Positions 1 to 8,505 of a stretch of DNA of 64,000 nt are shown piece after piece. The DNA comes from Paenibacillus taihuensis (GTDB lineage: Bacteria; Bacillota; Bacilli; Paenibacillales; Paenibacillaceae). Each line of letters begins with the position of its first letter. The first letter of the stretch is position 1. Where the stretch lies: the NCBI RefSeq assembly GCF_003386535.1, contig NZ_QTTN01000001.1:124001-188000 (forward strand). Direction: 5' to 3'. Both the position numbers and the translations under genes were made by a program. The notes beneath the pieces are model-generated. The model had not been told where the DNA came from and did no database searches. It saw only the letters and a program-made list of their open reading frames with translations.

Positions 1-1
1 T

Positions 2-181
2 CGGGCATCAGAGGATCTGGAGCAGAGCGATATCAAGAAAGAGATGTACTGGGTTGCTATCCAAGCCGAGCGGGATATGGTTCAGACGATGTATGAAAGC
101 GGCGAAATTACGCGGGAGCTTGCCAGTGATCTCAGAGGAACGATTCGTGATCGTGAAACGGCGATATCGGAGATTATGTAG
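2..181 (+). CDS. C-terminal end of a probable CPA1-type Na+/H+ antiporter (5' truncated by window edge)
   Basis: The frame is open from base 2 to a TAG at 179-181 and gives 59 residues. The tail is hydrophilic and helical, with AERDMVQTMYESGEITRE followed by LRGTIRDRETAI. This resembles the cytoplasmic C-terminal tail of bacterial CPA1 sodium/proton antiporters, which often end with an 'ER..v..m...G.Is.e....lr..i...E' pattern. No membrane segment lies inside the window, so the family call is an inference from the tail only. It is followed 30 bases later by the MATE gene on the same strand. Confidence 0.45.
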   Translation, partial: RASEDLEQSDIKKEMYWVAIQAERDMVQTMYESGEITRELASDLRGTIRDRETAISEIM

Positions 182-211
182 CGAAGCGTAAGATCAAGAG
201 GGAGAAGCTAT

Positions 212-1594
212 ATGGAACCTATTGCACTAAGCAACAACGAGCAAACGGCTGTGAACCCCAAAGGCTACTTATTTTCCAATAGGGACCTGCTGAGGCTGTT
301 TCTTCCCTTAACGGTAGAACAGGGGCTGGAATTTCTGGTCGGCATCATCTCATCTGTCATGGTCGCGTTCGTGGGAGAAGCGGCAGTGTCAGGCGTTTCA
401 TTGGTGGAATCCGTCATGGCGCTGTTGATCAGTTTATTTGCAGCGCTCGCAACGGGCGGTGCGGTCATAGCCGGACAATACCTGGGCTCGAAACAGAGGC
501 GAGAAGCACGCGAATCCGCGCAGCAAATGTTCTGGTTCGTTAGCATCATTTCCATCGTTATCATGATTGCTGTCTATGCGGCCAAGTCCTTTATCCTCTT
601 TAACTTGTTTGGGCAGATATCGGATGAGGTGCGCAGAAATGCTGATACGTATCTGGTCTTCGTGTCGTTATCAATCCCTTTTCTAGCTGCCTACAACGCG
701 GGAGCGGCGATTTTCCGCACAACCGGCAATGCGATCATCTCTATGAAAATCGCGCTGCTAATGAATTTCATCAACGTGGCAGGAAGCGCGATGCTGCTGT
801 ATGGGTTTCATATGGGAACAGAAGGTGTGGCTATCGCAACGTTGATCTCGCGGATTATCGCTGCAGCAATCATTCTCGTTGTAGTTGTAAATCCGGATTA
901 CAGCCTGCATATTCAGAGGAGCTTGAAGCATAAGTTCGATTGGCGGATGATCAAGCAAATCTTAAGCATCGGGATTCCATACGGACTGGAGAACAGCTTG
1001 TTCTTCATCGGACGGATTATTGTGCTGAGCCTCGTATCGACCCTTGGTACGGCAGCTATAACAGCGAATGCGATAGGCGGATCGCTTGCGGTATTCGAAG
1101 TGCTGCCAGGAGTTGCGATCAATCTCGGATTTACCGCGATCATCGCCAGATGCGTAGGGGCAGGGGATTACGAGCAGGCCAAATATTACACGAAGAAAAT
1201 CATGGCGATCGTGTATGCTTCGCAACTCGTATTCATCTCTCTGATTCTAGCTTTACTTCCGCTCATTATGAAAGTATACGGACTTTCTGAAGCTACTGCA
1301 GAGCTGACTCGACAGCTTGCTTGGTGGCATGGTGTTATCGCGATCATCCTCTGGCCGTTCGCTTATACGCTGCCGGTTACGTTCAGAGCTGCAGGTGATG
1401 CGAAGTACCCGATGGCCATCGGCATTATGGCGATGTTTCTGTGCCGGGTCGTGCTGGCTTACTTGCTCGGGGCGCATTTTCATATGGGCGTGTTCGGTAC
1501 ATGGATTGCGATGTTCTCGGACTGGGGTTTCCGATTCATCTTATTTACGTATCGATATTTCAATGGCAAATGGATGCGATACCGCGTCATTTAA
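212..1594 (+). CDS. MATE family multidrug/cation efflux protein
   Basis: This 460-residue, very hydrophobic protein has the length and about 12 transmembrane helices of MATE exporters, which expel organic cations and drugs in exchange for Na+ or H+. The two MATE halves are visible: the N-terminal half begins LFLPLTVEQGLEFLVG with the typical GEAAVSGVSLVES and TGGAVIAGQYLGS segments. The second half begins near residue 250 with SIGIPYGLENSLFFIGR and continues with TAAITANAIGGSLA and RCVGAGD. The start ATG follows GGGAGAAGC at a good distance. The protein probably sits in the cytoplasmic membrane; the substrate cannot be told from sequence. Confidence 0.9.
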   Translation: MEPIALSNNEQTAVNPKGYLFSNRDLLRLFLPLTVEQGLEFLVGIISSVMVAFVGEAAVSGVSLVESVMALLISLFAALATGGAVIAGQYLGSKQRREARESAQQMFWFVSIISIVIMIAVYAAKSFILFNLFGQISDEVRRNADTYLVFVSLSIPFLAAYNAGAAIFRTTGNAIISMKIALLMNFINVAGSAMLLYGFHMGTEGVAIATLISRIIAAAIILVVVVNPDYSLHIQRSLKHKFDWRMIKQILSIGIPYGLENSLFFIGRIIVLSLVSTLGTAAITANAIGGSLAVFEVLPGVAINLGFTAIIARCVGAGDYEQAKYYTKKIMAIVYASQLVFISLILALLPLIMKVYGLSEATAELTRQLAWWHGVIAIILWPFAYTLPVTFRAAGDAKYPMAIGIMAMFLCRVVLAYLLGAHFHMGVFGTWIAMFSDWGFRFILFTYRYFNGKWMRYRVI

Positions 1595-1727
1595 GTAGTT
1601 GGACTGCTTCACTCCGGTGATGCAGTCTTTCTTCATGTTTGGGCAATTTATTATTTTTCCGAACGACTATAGATTGCGATGAGCGGTAGCATATGATGGT
1701 TTATCCTGATAATCCGGAGAAGGTGGC

Positions 1728-1937
1728 ATGTTGTTTAATTCCCAATCAATCCAAATTTACTGCGTATGCTGCAAAGAAATTAGGTGGGCGACCACATGCC
1801 TACTCAAGAAACATGGTTATGAACATAGGAACCTCGAGCCTGAAATGTACCCCGTATCGGTATGCTTGGACTGCGAGGAAGAGATTGTGAATAGGCTGAG
1901 TTTGTATATGGAATCCCAAACGGATGAGGACGAATAG
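1728..1937 (+). CDS. small cysteine-rich hypothetical protein
   Basis: This 69-residue ORF is preceded by a strong GGAGAAGGTGG ribosome-binding site directly before ATG. It carries cysteines at about residues 12, 14, 15, 24, 46 and 49; the CVCC and CLDC clusters could bind zinc. The C terminus is acidic (ESQTDEDE). I do not recognise the family. An overlapping ORF in another frame (1693-1890) lacks such a ribosome-binding site and is less likely. It stands alone between the MATE gene and a degraded YkvA-like ORF. Confidence 0.5.
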   Translation: MLFNSQSIQIYCVCCKEIRWATTCLLKKHGYEHRNLEPEMYPVSVCLDCEEEIVNRLSLYMESQTDEDE

Positions 1938-2162
1938 GACAAGTTAAGGATAGCCCGCCCCCGCTTCTTGCTTCTAAAAGGATGTTTGAGCTGCGTTCAT
2001 AGATGCCAGCAGCACCAGCTGACGGATGTGCGCAAATGCGGTTACAAGTTGTTTCGTAGGAGAAGGGGGATTGCGCATGGGAGACGAAGAATGTTAAATA
2101 CAATCAGGAATACCACATGGTATGATGAATGCAATGCCAAGTGGAAAAGAGGCTTCGGATCG

Positions 2163-2441
2163 ATGCTAGACAAGCTTAAGGAGTGGGCTAGGGGACTTAA
2201 ACGAAAAGTGTTTATTCTTTATACCGCGTATGTGACTTCCTTCGCCTTAACTGCAAATGATTTTGACGTAAGAGGGTTTCTTATTGGCGGGAATGTGGCT
2301 TATGAAGTTCAGCTAAGCTCGTCCACGACAGCCGTTTTATTCACTGTCACTGGAACAGACGAATTTGGGAACTTGGCGGAGGATCAACGGTTTCCTCAAA
2401 CGGAATTGAGCTTTATTCCGCAGCTTAGTCCGATTGTATAG
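2163..2441 (+). pseudogene. YkvA-like N-terminal remnant fused to unrelated sequence
   Basis: From the ATG at 2163 the reading begins MLDKLKEWARGLKRKVFILYTAY. This closely resembles the start of YkvA-family (DUF1232) small membrane proteins, which normally continue with KDPR.PWYAK and two membrane helices. Here the similarity stops at about base 2230 and a different sequence follows to the TAG at 2439-2441. That sequence is predicted beta-rich (VTGTDEFGNLAEDQRF) and contains no YkvA membrane segments. The frame is open further upstream (to 1968), but that part has no clear ribosome-binding site. I read it as a chimera left by a deletion or recombination; it could also be a real small protein. 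Confidence 0.4.
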
Positions 2442-2474
2442 AGCTGGATAAGCGTATAGAGCAAGATAAGCAAC

Positions 2475-2511
2475 GAGGGGCTCCCATGAACATTCTGGAG
2501 CCTCTTTTTTC
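2475..2511 (+). terminator. Rho-independent terminator
   Basis: The arms GAGGGGCTCC and GGAGCCTC flank a short loop and are followed by a T run. It ends transcription before the NADPH dehydrogenase gene. Confidence 0.75.
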
Positions 2512-2662
2512 TTTGGAGAAGTACCTCAATGGTGATAACTTTTTGTTATTGGCACCTAACTTATCGATAGTACAAACCTTCAGCGCTTCGATGTTAAAGT
2601 AAATGAGCCGGTGAGACACTAACCGCGCTGAAAGAATCACAGGACGAAGAGGAGAAGATGAC

Positions 2663-3694
2663 ATGGATCATTTATTCACACCGTTTACTATAAAAGGCCT
2701 TGAACTGAAAAATCGGGTTGTCATGCCGCCGATGTGCCAATATGCCGTAAAGAGCAAAGATGGCATCGTTAATGACTGGCATTATATTCACTACGTCAGC
2801 CGCGCAATCGGCGGCGCGAGCCTGATTATCATCGAGATGACCGATATCGAGCCGGACGGCCGAATTACCAACTTCGATCTTGGACTTTGGTCCGATGAAC
2901 AGATTGCGCCATTGAAGCGAATTGTGGATGCGATCCACGCGAACGGCGCTAAAGTAGGCATTCAAATTGCTCATGCCGGACGGAAAGCCGAAGACGCAGA
3001 AACTCCCGTAGCGCCGTCTGCCATCCCGTATGACGATAAATCGAAGACACCTCGTGAGCTGACTACGGAAGAAACGAAGCAGATGGTTGAGAAATTCCGG
3101 TTAGCCGCGGAACGAGCTGTCAAAGCGGATGTGGATACGATTGAAATTCATGGGGCGCATGGTTACTTGATCCACCAGTTCCAATCGGCTTATACGAACA
3201 AACGGACGGATGAATACGGTCAAGATAAGACACGATTTGGCCGGCAAGTCATCGAGGCGGTCAAGAGCGTTATCCCAGACTCCATGCCGCTCATTATGCG
3301 CATCTCGGCTAGAGAGTATGTCGATAGCGGATACGGCCTGGAGGAGAGCATTGCATTCTCCGAGGCATATCGGGACGCTGGTGTAGACATGTTCCATATC
3401 AGCTCCGGCGGCGAAGGTCCGATTCTCGCGCACGGCAGACCTGGAACGCATGTCGCATATCAAGTGCCTATGGCGAGAGAGTTCAAGCAAGCATTGCACG
3501 TTCCTGTCATTGCCGTCGGACGATTGGACGAGCCGTCATTGGCGAATGCCGTAGTCGGCAATGACGAAGCTGAGCTCGTAGCCGTTGGCCGCGGGATGCT
3601 GAGAAATCCGTATTGGACACTTGAGGCAGCTGCGAAGCTGGGGAAAGAGATCCAATATCCAGGCGTGTACGGACTTGGCTTTGGAATCAAGTAA
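2663..3694 (+). CDS. namA: NADPH dehydrogenase, Old Yellow Enzyme family (YqjM/NamA)
   Basis: A 343-residue FMN enzyme that reduces activated C=C bonds of alpha,beta-unsaturated aldehydes and ketones with NADPH. The N terminus LFTPFTIKGLELKNRVVMPP is typical of the family. The YqjM-subclass cysteine is at residue 25 (MPPMCQY, Tyr27), and the substrate-binding histidine pair is at 163/166 (EIHGAHGYLIHQF). The C-terminal flavin-phosphate site (AVGRLDEP and VAVGRGMLRNPYW) is present. The start ATG follows GAGGAGAAG. The gene appears monocistronic: a terminator precedes it at 2475 and another follows at 3774. In Bacillus relatives it responds to electrophiles and oxidants. Confidence 0.93.
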   Translation: MDHLFTPFTIKGLELKNRVVMPPMCQYAVKSKDGIVNDWHYIHYVSRAIGGASLIIIEMTDIEPDGRITNFDLGLWSDEQIAPLKRIVDAIHANGAKVGIQIAHAGRKAEDAETPVAPSAIPYDDKSKTPRELTTEETKQMVEKFRLAAERAVKADVDTIEIHGAHGYLIHQFQSAYTNKRTDEYGQDKTRFGRQVIEAVKSVIPDSMPLIMRISAREYVDSGYGLEESIAFSEAYRDAGVDMFHISSGGEGPILAHGRPGTHVAYQVPMAREFKQALHVPVIAVGRLDEPSLANAVVGNDEAELVAVGRGMLRNPYWTLEAAAKLGKEIQYPGVYGLGFGIK

Positions 3695-3773
3695 GTAACA
3701 TTGCATGTAAGATGAGAATCTATCTCCCTATCACTTCTATGTGCTAACTCCTCCATAACTATTCCATGCATAG

Positions 3774-3816
3774 AAAGCGCTGCTCCGAATCCGCGGGCAG
3801 CGCTTCTTTGTCTTTT
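3774..3816 (+). terminator. Rho-independent terminator after namA
   Basis: The stem AAGCGCTGC / GCAGCGCTT is followed by TCTTTGTCTTTTT. It separates namA from the germination operon. Confidence 0.75.
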
Positions 3817-3879
3817 TCCTGTATAAGGAAACGAATTTCCAGCCAAAATAAAAGCAATATTTTGGAAGGGGGGAGCCAA

Positions 3880-5283
3880 GTGGAGCCGCGTGTTCTTGAG
3901 GATGATGTTAACGAAAGCATTACGGTCAATTCTGAAGCACTGCACCATATTTTTGAACATTGCGCGGATATCGTATTTCGACCGTTAAATCTTACTGACC
4001 GGTCTCATATTCTACTAGTTTATATCGAAGAGATGACCGATTCGACTAAGCTCGAGCAGATTATCTCGGCATGCATGATTAGCCGTGATTTCAATCGGCT
4101 GACACAGTATCAGGTCGTTCATCGCATATCGGAGATTGCCGCGAAAGTGTTGAAGGGCAGCACGGCCATATTTATTGACGGCATTCCTTACGCCTATTCA
4201 GCGGATCTGACCGCATTCCATCAACGTGCGATTAGTGAGCCTTCGAATGAAGCTTCCATTCGAGGTCCGCGTGAAGGCTTCACCGAGGATTTGAAAACGA
4301 ATTTAAGCTTGATTCGGAGAAAAATAAGCCACCTGAATTTAAAGTTCGAATTGTTCCAAGCAGGAGAGCTGACCCAAACCGAGTATGTGGTCGCCTATAT
4401 TGACGGGATTATTAAACCGGAGCTTCTCGAAGAAGTGAGAAGGCGTCTTCAGACGATTCGCACGAACCAGCTGCTGGACTCCAGCTATATCGAGGAATAT
4501 ATCGAGGACAGAACCTTCTCGTTATTCCCGCAAATTCAAAATACGGAACGACCAGATACCGTTGCCGCGAGTTTGCTCGCAGGGAAAGCAGCCATTATCG
4601 TCGACGGATCTCCGAACGCTCTATTGCTGCCGATGACCTTCTGGGCCGGCTTCCAGGCGGCTGAAGATCATTATGAGCGGTTCTTGTACGTTTCGGCGGT
4701 GCGGTTATTGCGTCTTATGCTCGCGATCATGTCAGGCTTGCTTCCTTCCGTGTACGTTGCGCTGACAACGTTCCATCCACAAATGATTCCGCTTGCATTG
4801 ATGCTCAGTATCTCGGCTTCCAGAGAGGGCATTCCGTTTCCGACGGTAATCGAAACGTTGCTGATGGAGCTGATGTTTGAAGGGCTGCGGGAAGCCGGAC
4901 TTCGGCTGCCGAAAGCGATCGGATCAGCGGTCAGCATCGTCGGCGCGCTTGTCATCGGGGAAGCGGCCGTTCAAGCTGGCTTTATATCTGCCCCTATCGT
5001 CATGATCGTGGCGGGAACCGGGATTGCCTCGTTTGCTTTTCCAAGCTATAGCCTGGCATTGCCGTTCCGTATATTGCGGTTTCCGCTGCTCATATTGGGC
5101 GGATGTCTGGGACTCTACGGCGTCGCTATCGGGTTATTATTCATCATCATTCATTTGGTCACGCTGAAATCTTTTGGGGTCCCTTATCTAAAGCCTGTAG
5201 CGCCGATCGGGAAAAATTTCTGGAAGGATACGATTATACGATTGAATAAACGTTTCGTATCGTCGTCGCAAAGAAACCAATGA
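3880..5283 (+). CDS. spore germination receptor subunit A (GerA/GerKA family)
   Basis: I choose the GTG at 3880 because it follows GGAAGGGGGGAGCC; the frame is open upstream to 3766, but that part covers the preceding terminator. The product (467 residues) has the GerA-A architecture: a soluble N-terminal domain (IVFRPLNLTDRSHILLVYIEEMTD), the conserved segment SYIEEYIEDRTFSLFPQIQNTERPD, and then LLAGKAAIIVDGSPNALLLP. Several membrane helices occupy the C-terminal 200 residues. Such proteins form nutrient-sensing receptors in the spore inner membrane together with the B and C subunits encoded next to it. The stop overlaps the next start (ATGA). Transcription in the forespore by sigma-G is expected from the family; no promoter was assigned. 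Confidence 0.92.
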   Translation: MEPRVLEDDVNESITVNSEALHHIFEHCADIVFRPLNLTDRSHILLVYIEEMTDSTKLEQIISACMISRDFNRLTQYQVVHRISEIAAKVLKGSTAIFIDGIPYAYSADLTAFHQRAISEPSNEASIRGPREGFTEDLKTNLSLIRRKISHLNLKFELFQAGELTQTEYVVAYIDGIIKPELLEEVRRRLQTIRTNQLLDSSYIEEYIEDRTFSLFPQIQNTERPDTVAASLLAGKAAIIVDGSPNALLLPMTFWAGFQAAEDHYERFLYVSAVRLLRLMLAIMSGLLPSVYVALTTFHPQMIPLALMLSISASREGIPFPTVIETLLMELMFEGLREAGLRLPKAIGSAVSIVGALVIGEAAVQAGFISAPIVMIVAGTGIASFAFPSYSLALPFRILRFPLLILGGCLGLYGVAIGLLFIIIHLVTLKSFGVPYLKPVAPIGKNFWKDTIIRLNKRFVSSSQRNQ

Positions 5284-6449
5284 AGAAACGTACCGTGATA
5301 CTTGGGTTGTTCGTCCTCCTCGTGCTCCTCGTGCTGCCTGGATGCTGGGACAGGCATGAAATTAACAATTATGCGTTCTGGATCGGAACCGCGCTTGATG
5401 CGGGCAAGGACGGGAAGCTGGTCAAAAGCGCGCAGGTTGCCATTCCAGCCGATTTCAAGAGCATCCGGGAAGGCGGGGGCAAGGGGCAGCGTGCGAACAT
5501 CGTACTGACAGCAAGCGGACAAACAGTCGGGGATTTGATCCAGCAAATTCAAGACAAGCTTCCCCGCAAGGTTTTTCTTGGGCACCGGCGAGCGATCTTT
5601 ATTGGAGAGAAGCTCGCGCGCAAAGGCATCAAGGACATTATGGATCAATTTACCCGGAACACCGACACGCGGATGCGCACGGATATTTTCGTCGTCAATA
5701 ACGGAGAAGGCAAGGATGTCTTGAAGATTAACAGTCCATTCAACCAATTCTCATCGATCGTGGCTGTGGATCAAGACCGTTATTGCCGTCTCGGAGACAC
5801 CGCATTGCGCGATGTTTTGCTCGATATCGGACGTGATGGCATTCGTCCTGCGATGCCGATGATTGATATTGCGCCAAAGAATGAACAAGAGAAGCACGAG
5901 GTGATTGAAGTGAAATCCGTCGCGATCTTTAATCGCGACTTGCAAATGGTCGGGGAAGTGACCGGGCGTGAATCCTTGGAATTGTTCTGGGTCAAGGGCG
6001 TGCTGCAAAATCTGTTAATACCAGAAGAGATGGAAACCGGCAACATCACGATCTACGAATCCAACTTGAAAAAAAACATTCGAACGACTATCGAAGGCGA
6101 CCGGATCAAGGCGTACGTGAAGCTGGAGGGAAGCGGGAGGGTGCTTGAAAACAACACGGATATCGACATTTCCGTATCCAAGGAACGGATTCCGCTAGAG
6201 CGCAAGCTGAATGAATTGAAATCCAAGCAAGTGGAAGCAACGGTCAAGAAAATACAAAAGCAGTACGGCCAGGACGTGTTTGGCATTGGAGAGGAAATTC
6301 ACAGGGAGCATCCGTACAAGTGGAAAGAAATCAAGCATAAATGGGACGAGCTCTTTCCGAACGTGGAAGTGACGGTAAAGGTGAAGATCAAAATTCAAAA
6401 TACGGGAGCGATCGGCAAGCGAGTCCCGGGAATCGGAGATCGAAAGTGA
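5280..6449 (+). CDS. spore germination receptor lipoprotein, Ger(x)C family
   Basis: This 389-residue protein begins with a lipoprotein signal peptide: KKR, a run of Leu/Val, and the lipobox LPGC with lipidated Cys22. CWDRHEINNYAFWIGTALD is the hallmark N terminus of mature Ger(x)C proteins. The C subunit is the lipoprotein of the germinant receptor on the outer face of the spore inner membrane. The start ATG overlaps the stop of subunit A by four bases and its end overlaps the permease start, so the three are translationally coupled. The order A-C-B differs from the A-B-C order of Bacillus gerA but is common among relatives. Confidence 0.92.
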   Translation: MKKRTVILGLFVLLVLLVLPGCWDRHEINNYAFWIGTALDAGKDGKLVKSAQVAIPADFKSIREGGGKGQRANIVLTASGQTVGDLIQQIQDKLPRKVFLGHRRAIFIGEKLARKGIKDIMDQFTRNTDTRMRTDIFVVNNGEGKDVLKINSPFNQFSSIVAVDQDRYCRLGDTALRDVLLDIGRDGIRPAMPMIDIAPKNEQEKHEVIEVKSVAIFNRDLQMVGEVTGRESLELFWVKGVLQNLLIPEEMETGNITIYESNLKKNIRTTIEGDRIKAYVKLEGSGRVLENNTDIDISVSKERIPLERKLNELKSKQVEATVKKIQKQYGQDVFGIGEEIHREHPYKWKEIKHKWDELFPNVEVTVKVKIKIQNTGAIGKRVPGIGDRK

Positions 6450-7537
6450 AAATCTCGACTTGGCAGTTGTTTTGGATGTTCACGACGCTTGAAATCTCGA
6501 TGAGTATCTGGCTGACCATATCGCCAACCATCGAGATTGCCAGGCAGGACGCATGGATCTCCCTTGCTGTGGCAGGACTCATCGGTGTTGCCGTTACGTT
6601 CATATGTATTCGAGTCAGTCAGCGGCATTCGGCGCTTACGTTGGTCGAGTTTGCGCAGAAGTTATTTGGGAAGTGGATCGGCAAGCTCATCGGCGCGTTG
6701 TATATCTTGATGTGGTTTTCCGTTTGCTCCGACATATTGCGAATCTTCTCTTTGTTTGTGAAACAGTATCTATTTCACGAAACGCCAATTTGGATCATAG
6801 CGGCATTAATGGTTGCTGCGATGGTTTATGTTAATTACGCCGGAAGCGTAGAAGCAATTGCCCGAATTAGCGAGTTGATGGGGCCGCTGCTTCTGATCGG
6901 GATCTTCATTACGTTCGGGCTTAACATTACGAATTTGCACCCGGCGCTGCTGTTCCCCGTGTTCGCTGATACCGGTGCGATGCCGATCATTAGGGGCTCA
7001 TTCGTCAATGCCTCGTTCCTGGGAGAGTCCATGATGATCATGATGTTAACGCCGTTCATTGCAAATTCGCAAAAGATGCTGAAACCAGTTCTGCTCGCGA
7101 TTTGCATTCCGTCCGTCATCGCCGTTATTGCAGCGATTATGATCATTGCCACATTCGGCACGAATGTTGGATCGACGCTTGTCTTTCCTTATTTCAGCAT
7201 GGTTCGATTTATCAACTATCTCGATTTTATTCAAAATATGGATGTCTGGGTCATGTTCGTTTGGATCTTCTGCGTGTTCGTGAAGCTGGCGATATACTTG
7301 TTTATCAACAGCTATGGCACAGCTCAACTGCTTGGCATTAAAAATTGGAAAGTGATGATCTTCATTTCGGCAATCGTCATCTATGTGATTTCCTTAGTGC
7401 CTGCAAACATAGTCGGCATGCTTGATTATGCGAATTATGTGTGGATCATCTACGTCTTCCCGATATTCATCGTTGGGCTGCCCATTGTGCTGCTGCTCGT
7501 TAGTTTGTTAAGAGGCAGGCAGACGGCTCGCGCCTAG
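6446..7537 (+). CDS. spore germination receptor permease subunit B (GerB/GerKB, spore permease family)
   Basis: I choose the GTG at 6446 (VKISTWQLFWMFTTLEI); it overlaps the GerC stop in GTGA. The product, about 364 residues with some 10 membrane helices, belongs to the APC-superfamily endospore germination permeases. The family motif appears as ISTWQLF and SPTIEIARQDAWIS near the start, and SLSVCSD-like and P-I-I/V segments are seen further along. Together with subunits A and C it forms a Ger receptor for nutrient germinants; which nutrient is not visible. The frame is open upstream to 6341, but that extension lies inside gerC. The 3' end overlaps tail-to-tail with the broken lysR remnant. 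Confidence 0.9.
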   Translation: MKISTWQLFWMFTTLEISMSIWLTISPTIEIARQDAWISLAVAGLIGVAVTFICIRVSQRHSALTLVEFAQKLFGKWIGKLIGALYILMWFSVCSDILRIFSLFVKQYLFHETPIWIIAALMVAAMVYVNYAGSVEAIARISELMGPLLLIGIFITFGLNITNLHPALLFPVFADTGAMPIIRGSFVNASFLGESMMIMMLTPFIANSQKMLKPVLLAICIPSVIAVIAAIMIIATFGTNVGSTLVFPYFSMVRFINYLDFIQNMDVWVMFVWIFCVFVKLAIYLFINSYGTAQLLGIKNWKVMIFISAIVIYVISLVPANIVGMLDYANYVWIIYVFPIFIVGLPIVLLLVSLLRGRQTARA

Positions 7538-8149
7538 CTGGAACGGAAAAGGGAGAGCAGTTGTCTGTTCACGGCTTCTGCGCGCGCAAGGAGCGAGATT
7601 TGCCGGTTCAGGCGGACGTCTGAGAAAGGAATGGCTTTCACATCTTCGCTCATTTGGCTAATAAAGATCTTCGGCAGTATCGAGATGCCGAGATTGGACT
7701 GAATGAAACCGAGGATGCTCTGCCCGAGCTCGATTTCGAATGCGATCTGCAGCTTCTTCCCTCTGGAGGCAAATTCGGTTTCCACCATACTCCAATAGTA
7801 CATCCTTCTGTTTATGACCTGCGATCCGTGTTGGCAAGTACACCGTCGCAACACTTGGCCACGATCCGATCGTGAGCTGCAGTCTGGTACCTTCCTGAAG
7901 TGCGATCTCCCTCCTGAGCGTATTGAATTCCTCCATAATGCGTTTGCTTCTTTCGAACAAAATGGTTCCCGTGGCGGTGAGTGTCACGCCGGTTGTGGAT
8001 CGTATGAACAATTGCGTGCCGAGTTCATCCTCTAAATTGCGAATTTGCTTGCTGAGAGCCGGTTGGCTGATATGCAGAACTTCGCTCGCCTTCGTCAAAC
8101 TTCTAAGCTCCACTGTTTGCAAGAAGGCTTCCAGAGATTCTGTTTTCAT
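7534..8149 (-). pseudogene. LysR-family regulator gene, internally deleted and frameshifted
   Basis: Reading leftward from ATG 8149 (ribosome-binding site GAGGAGG), the first frame encodes an intact winged HTH: SLEAFLQTVELRSLTKASEVLHISQPALSKQIRNLEDELG is shared in part with all LysR proteins. It also encodes the linker helix and the first strand of the effector domain (IGSWPSVATVYLP). The reading then changes frame near 7800-7830. The other frame (to 7534) supplies the C-terminal end of a LysR effector domain, including MVETEFASRGKKLQIAFEIE and GFIQSNLGISILPK. Roughly 100 central residues of the normal ~290 are missing. The gene is therefore broken, although an isolated DNA-binding domain might still be made. 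It is divergent from the dehydrogenase-CidA-LrgB genes, which it may once have controlled. Confidence 0.82.
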
Positions 8150-8169
8150 GTTGCGATCCTCCTCTTCAA

Positions 8170-8206
8170 TAAAAAACAGGCTGTATCAGTATCTGATACA
8201 ACCTGT
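8170..8206 (-). terminator. leftward terminator-like hairpin in the lysR leader
   Basis: A nearly perfect inverted repeat occupies 8176-8206 (two 14-base arms, one mismatch, 3-base loop TAT). On the minus strand it is followed by six Ts (complement of 8171-8176). This is the form of a Rho-independent terminator reading toward lysR. It ends only about 20 bases before the lysR start codon, so a lysR promoter would have to lie upstream of it. The repeat could also serve as a dyad operator. Confidence 0.6.
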
Positions 8207-8219
8207 AATATGATTCCTT

Positions 8220-8253
8220 ATAAAAAAATCCGGGGCTCCCTTGCGGGAGCCCC
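8220..8253 (-). terminator. second leftward Rho-independent terminator
   Basis: The perfect 9-bp stem GGGGCTCCC / GGGAGCCCC has a 4-base loop and is followed on the minus strand by GGA and seven Ts. No protein gene that would need it lies to its right on the minus strand; see the separate finding. Confidence 0.65.
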
Positions 8254-8394
8254 TTTCATGGGAGAGGAGAAACCGGACGAAGAGCTTATGGGGAAACGTA
8301 AGTCTTCTCCGCGGTTGTCTACGGCATCTCGCGACGCCGATATCTTCAGAATGCCCACATCAGTGGGAAATATACGTATCGATTAATTTATTCC
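8254..8394. other. non-coding interval with unexplained inverted repeats
   Basis: This stretch lies between the leftward terminators and the promoter of the dehydrogenase operon. It has no ORF with a ribosome-binding site on either strand. It holds nested inverted repeats: GGAGAA/TTCTCC around CTTA/TAAG at 8266-8310, and CCCAC-ATCA-GTGGG near 8355. I could not match it to a riboswitch class that I know. Confidence 0.3.
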
Positions 8395-8423
8395 TTTGGC
8401 GAGCAGGGATAATGCGGTATGAT
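8395..8423 (+). promoter_or_regulatory. candidate sigma-A promoter for the dehydrogenase-cidA-lrgB genes
   Basis: TTTGGC at 8395-8400 and TATGAT at 8418-8423 are separated by 17 bases, about 80 bases before the GTG start at 8506. Motif match only. Confidence 0.45.
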
Positions 8424-8505
8424 CAACATAATGAAACAGAATCACGCCTCTCTGCCTAGTGGGTGAGGGCCAATGGAACAGATTAGAGACAGGAGCTGGT
8501 AAGTA

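Noticed and set aside
8176-8206. Autoregulatory LysR operator
   Set aside because: The dyad is attractive, but the T run on the minus strand and 3-base loop fit a terminator better, and the LysR gene is broken.
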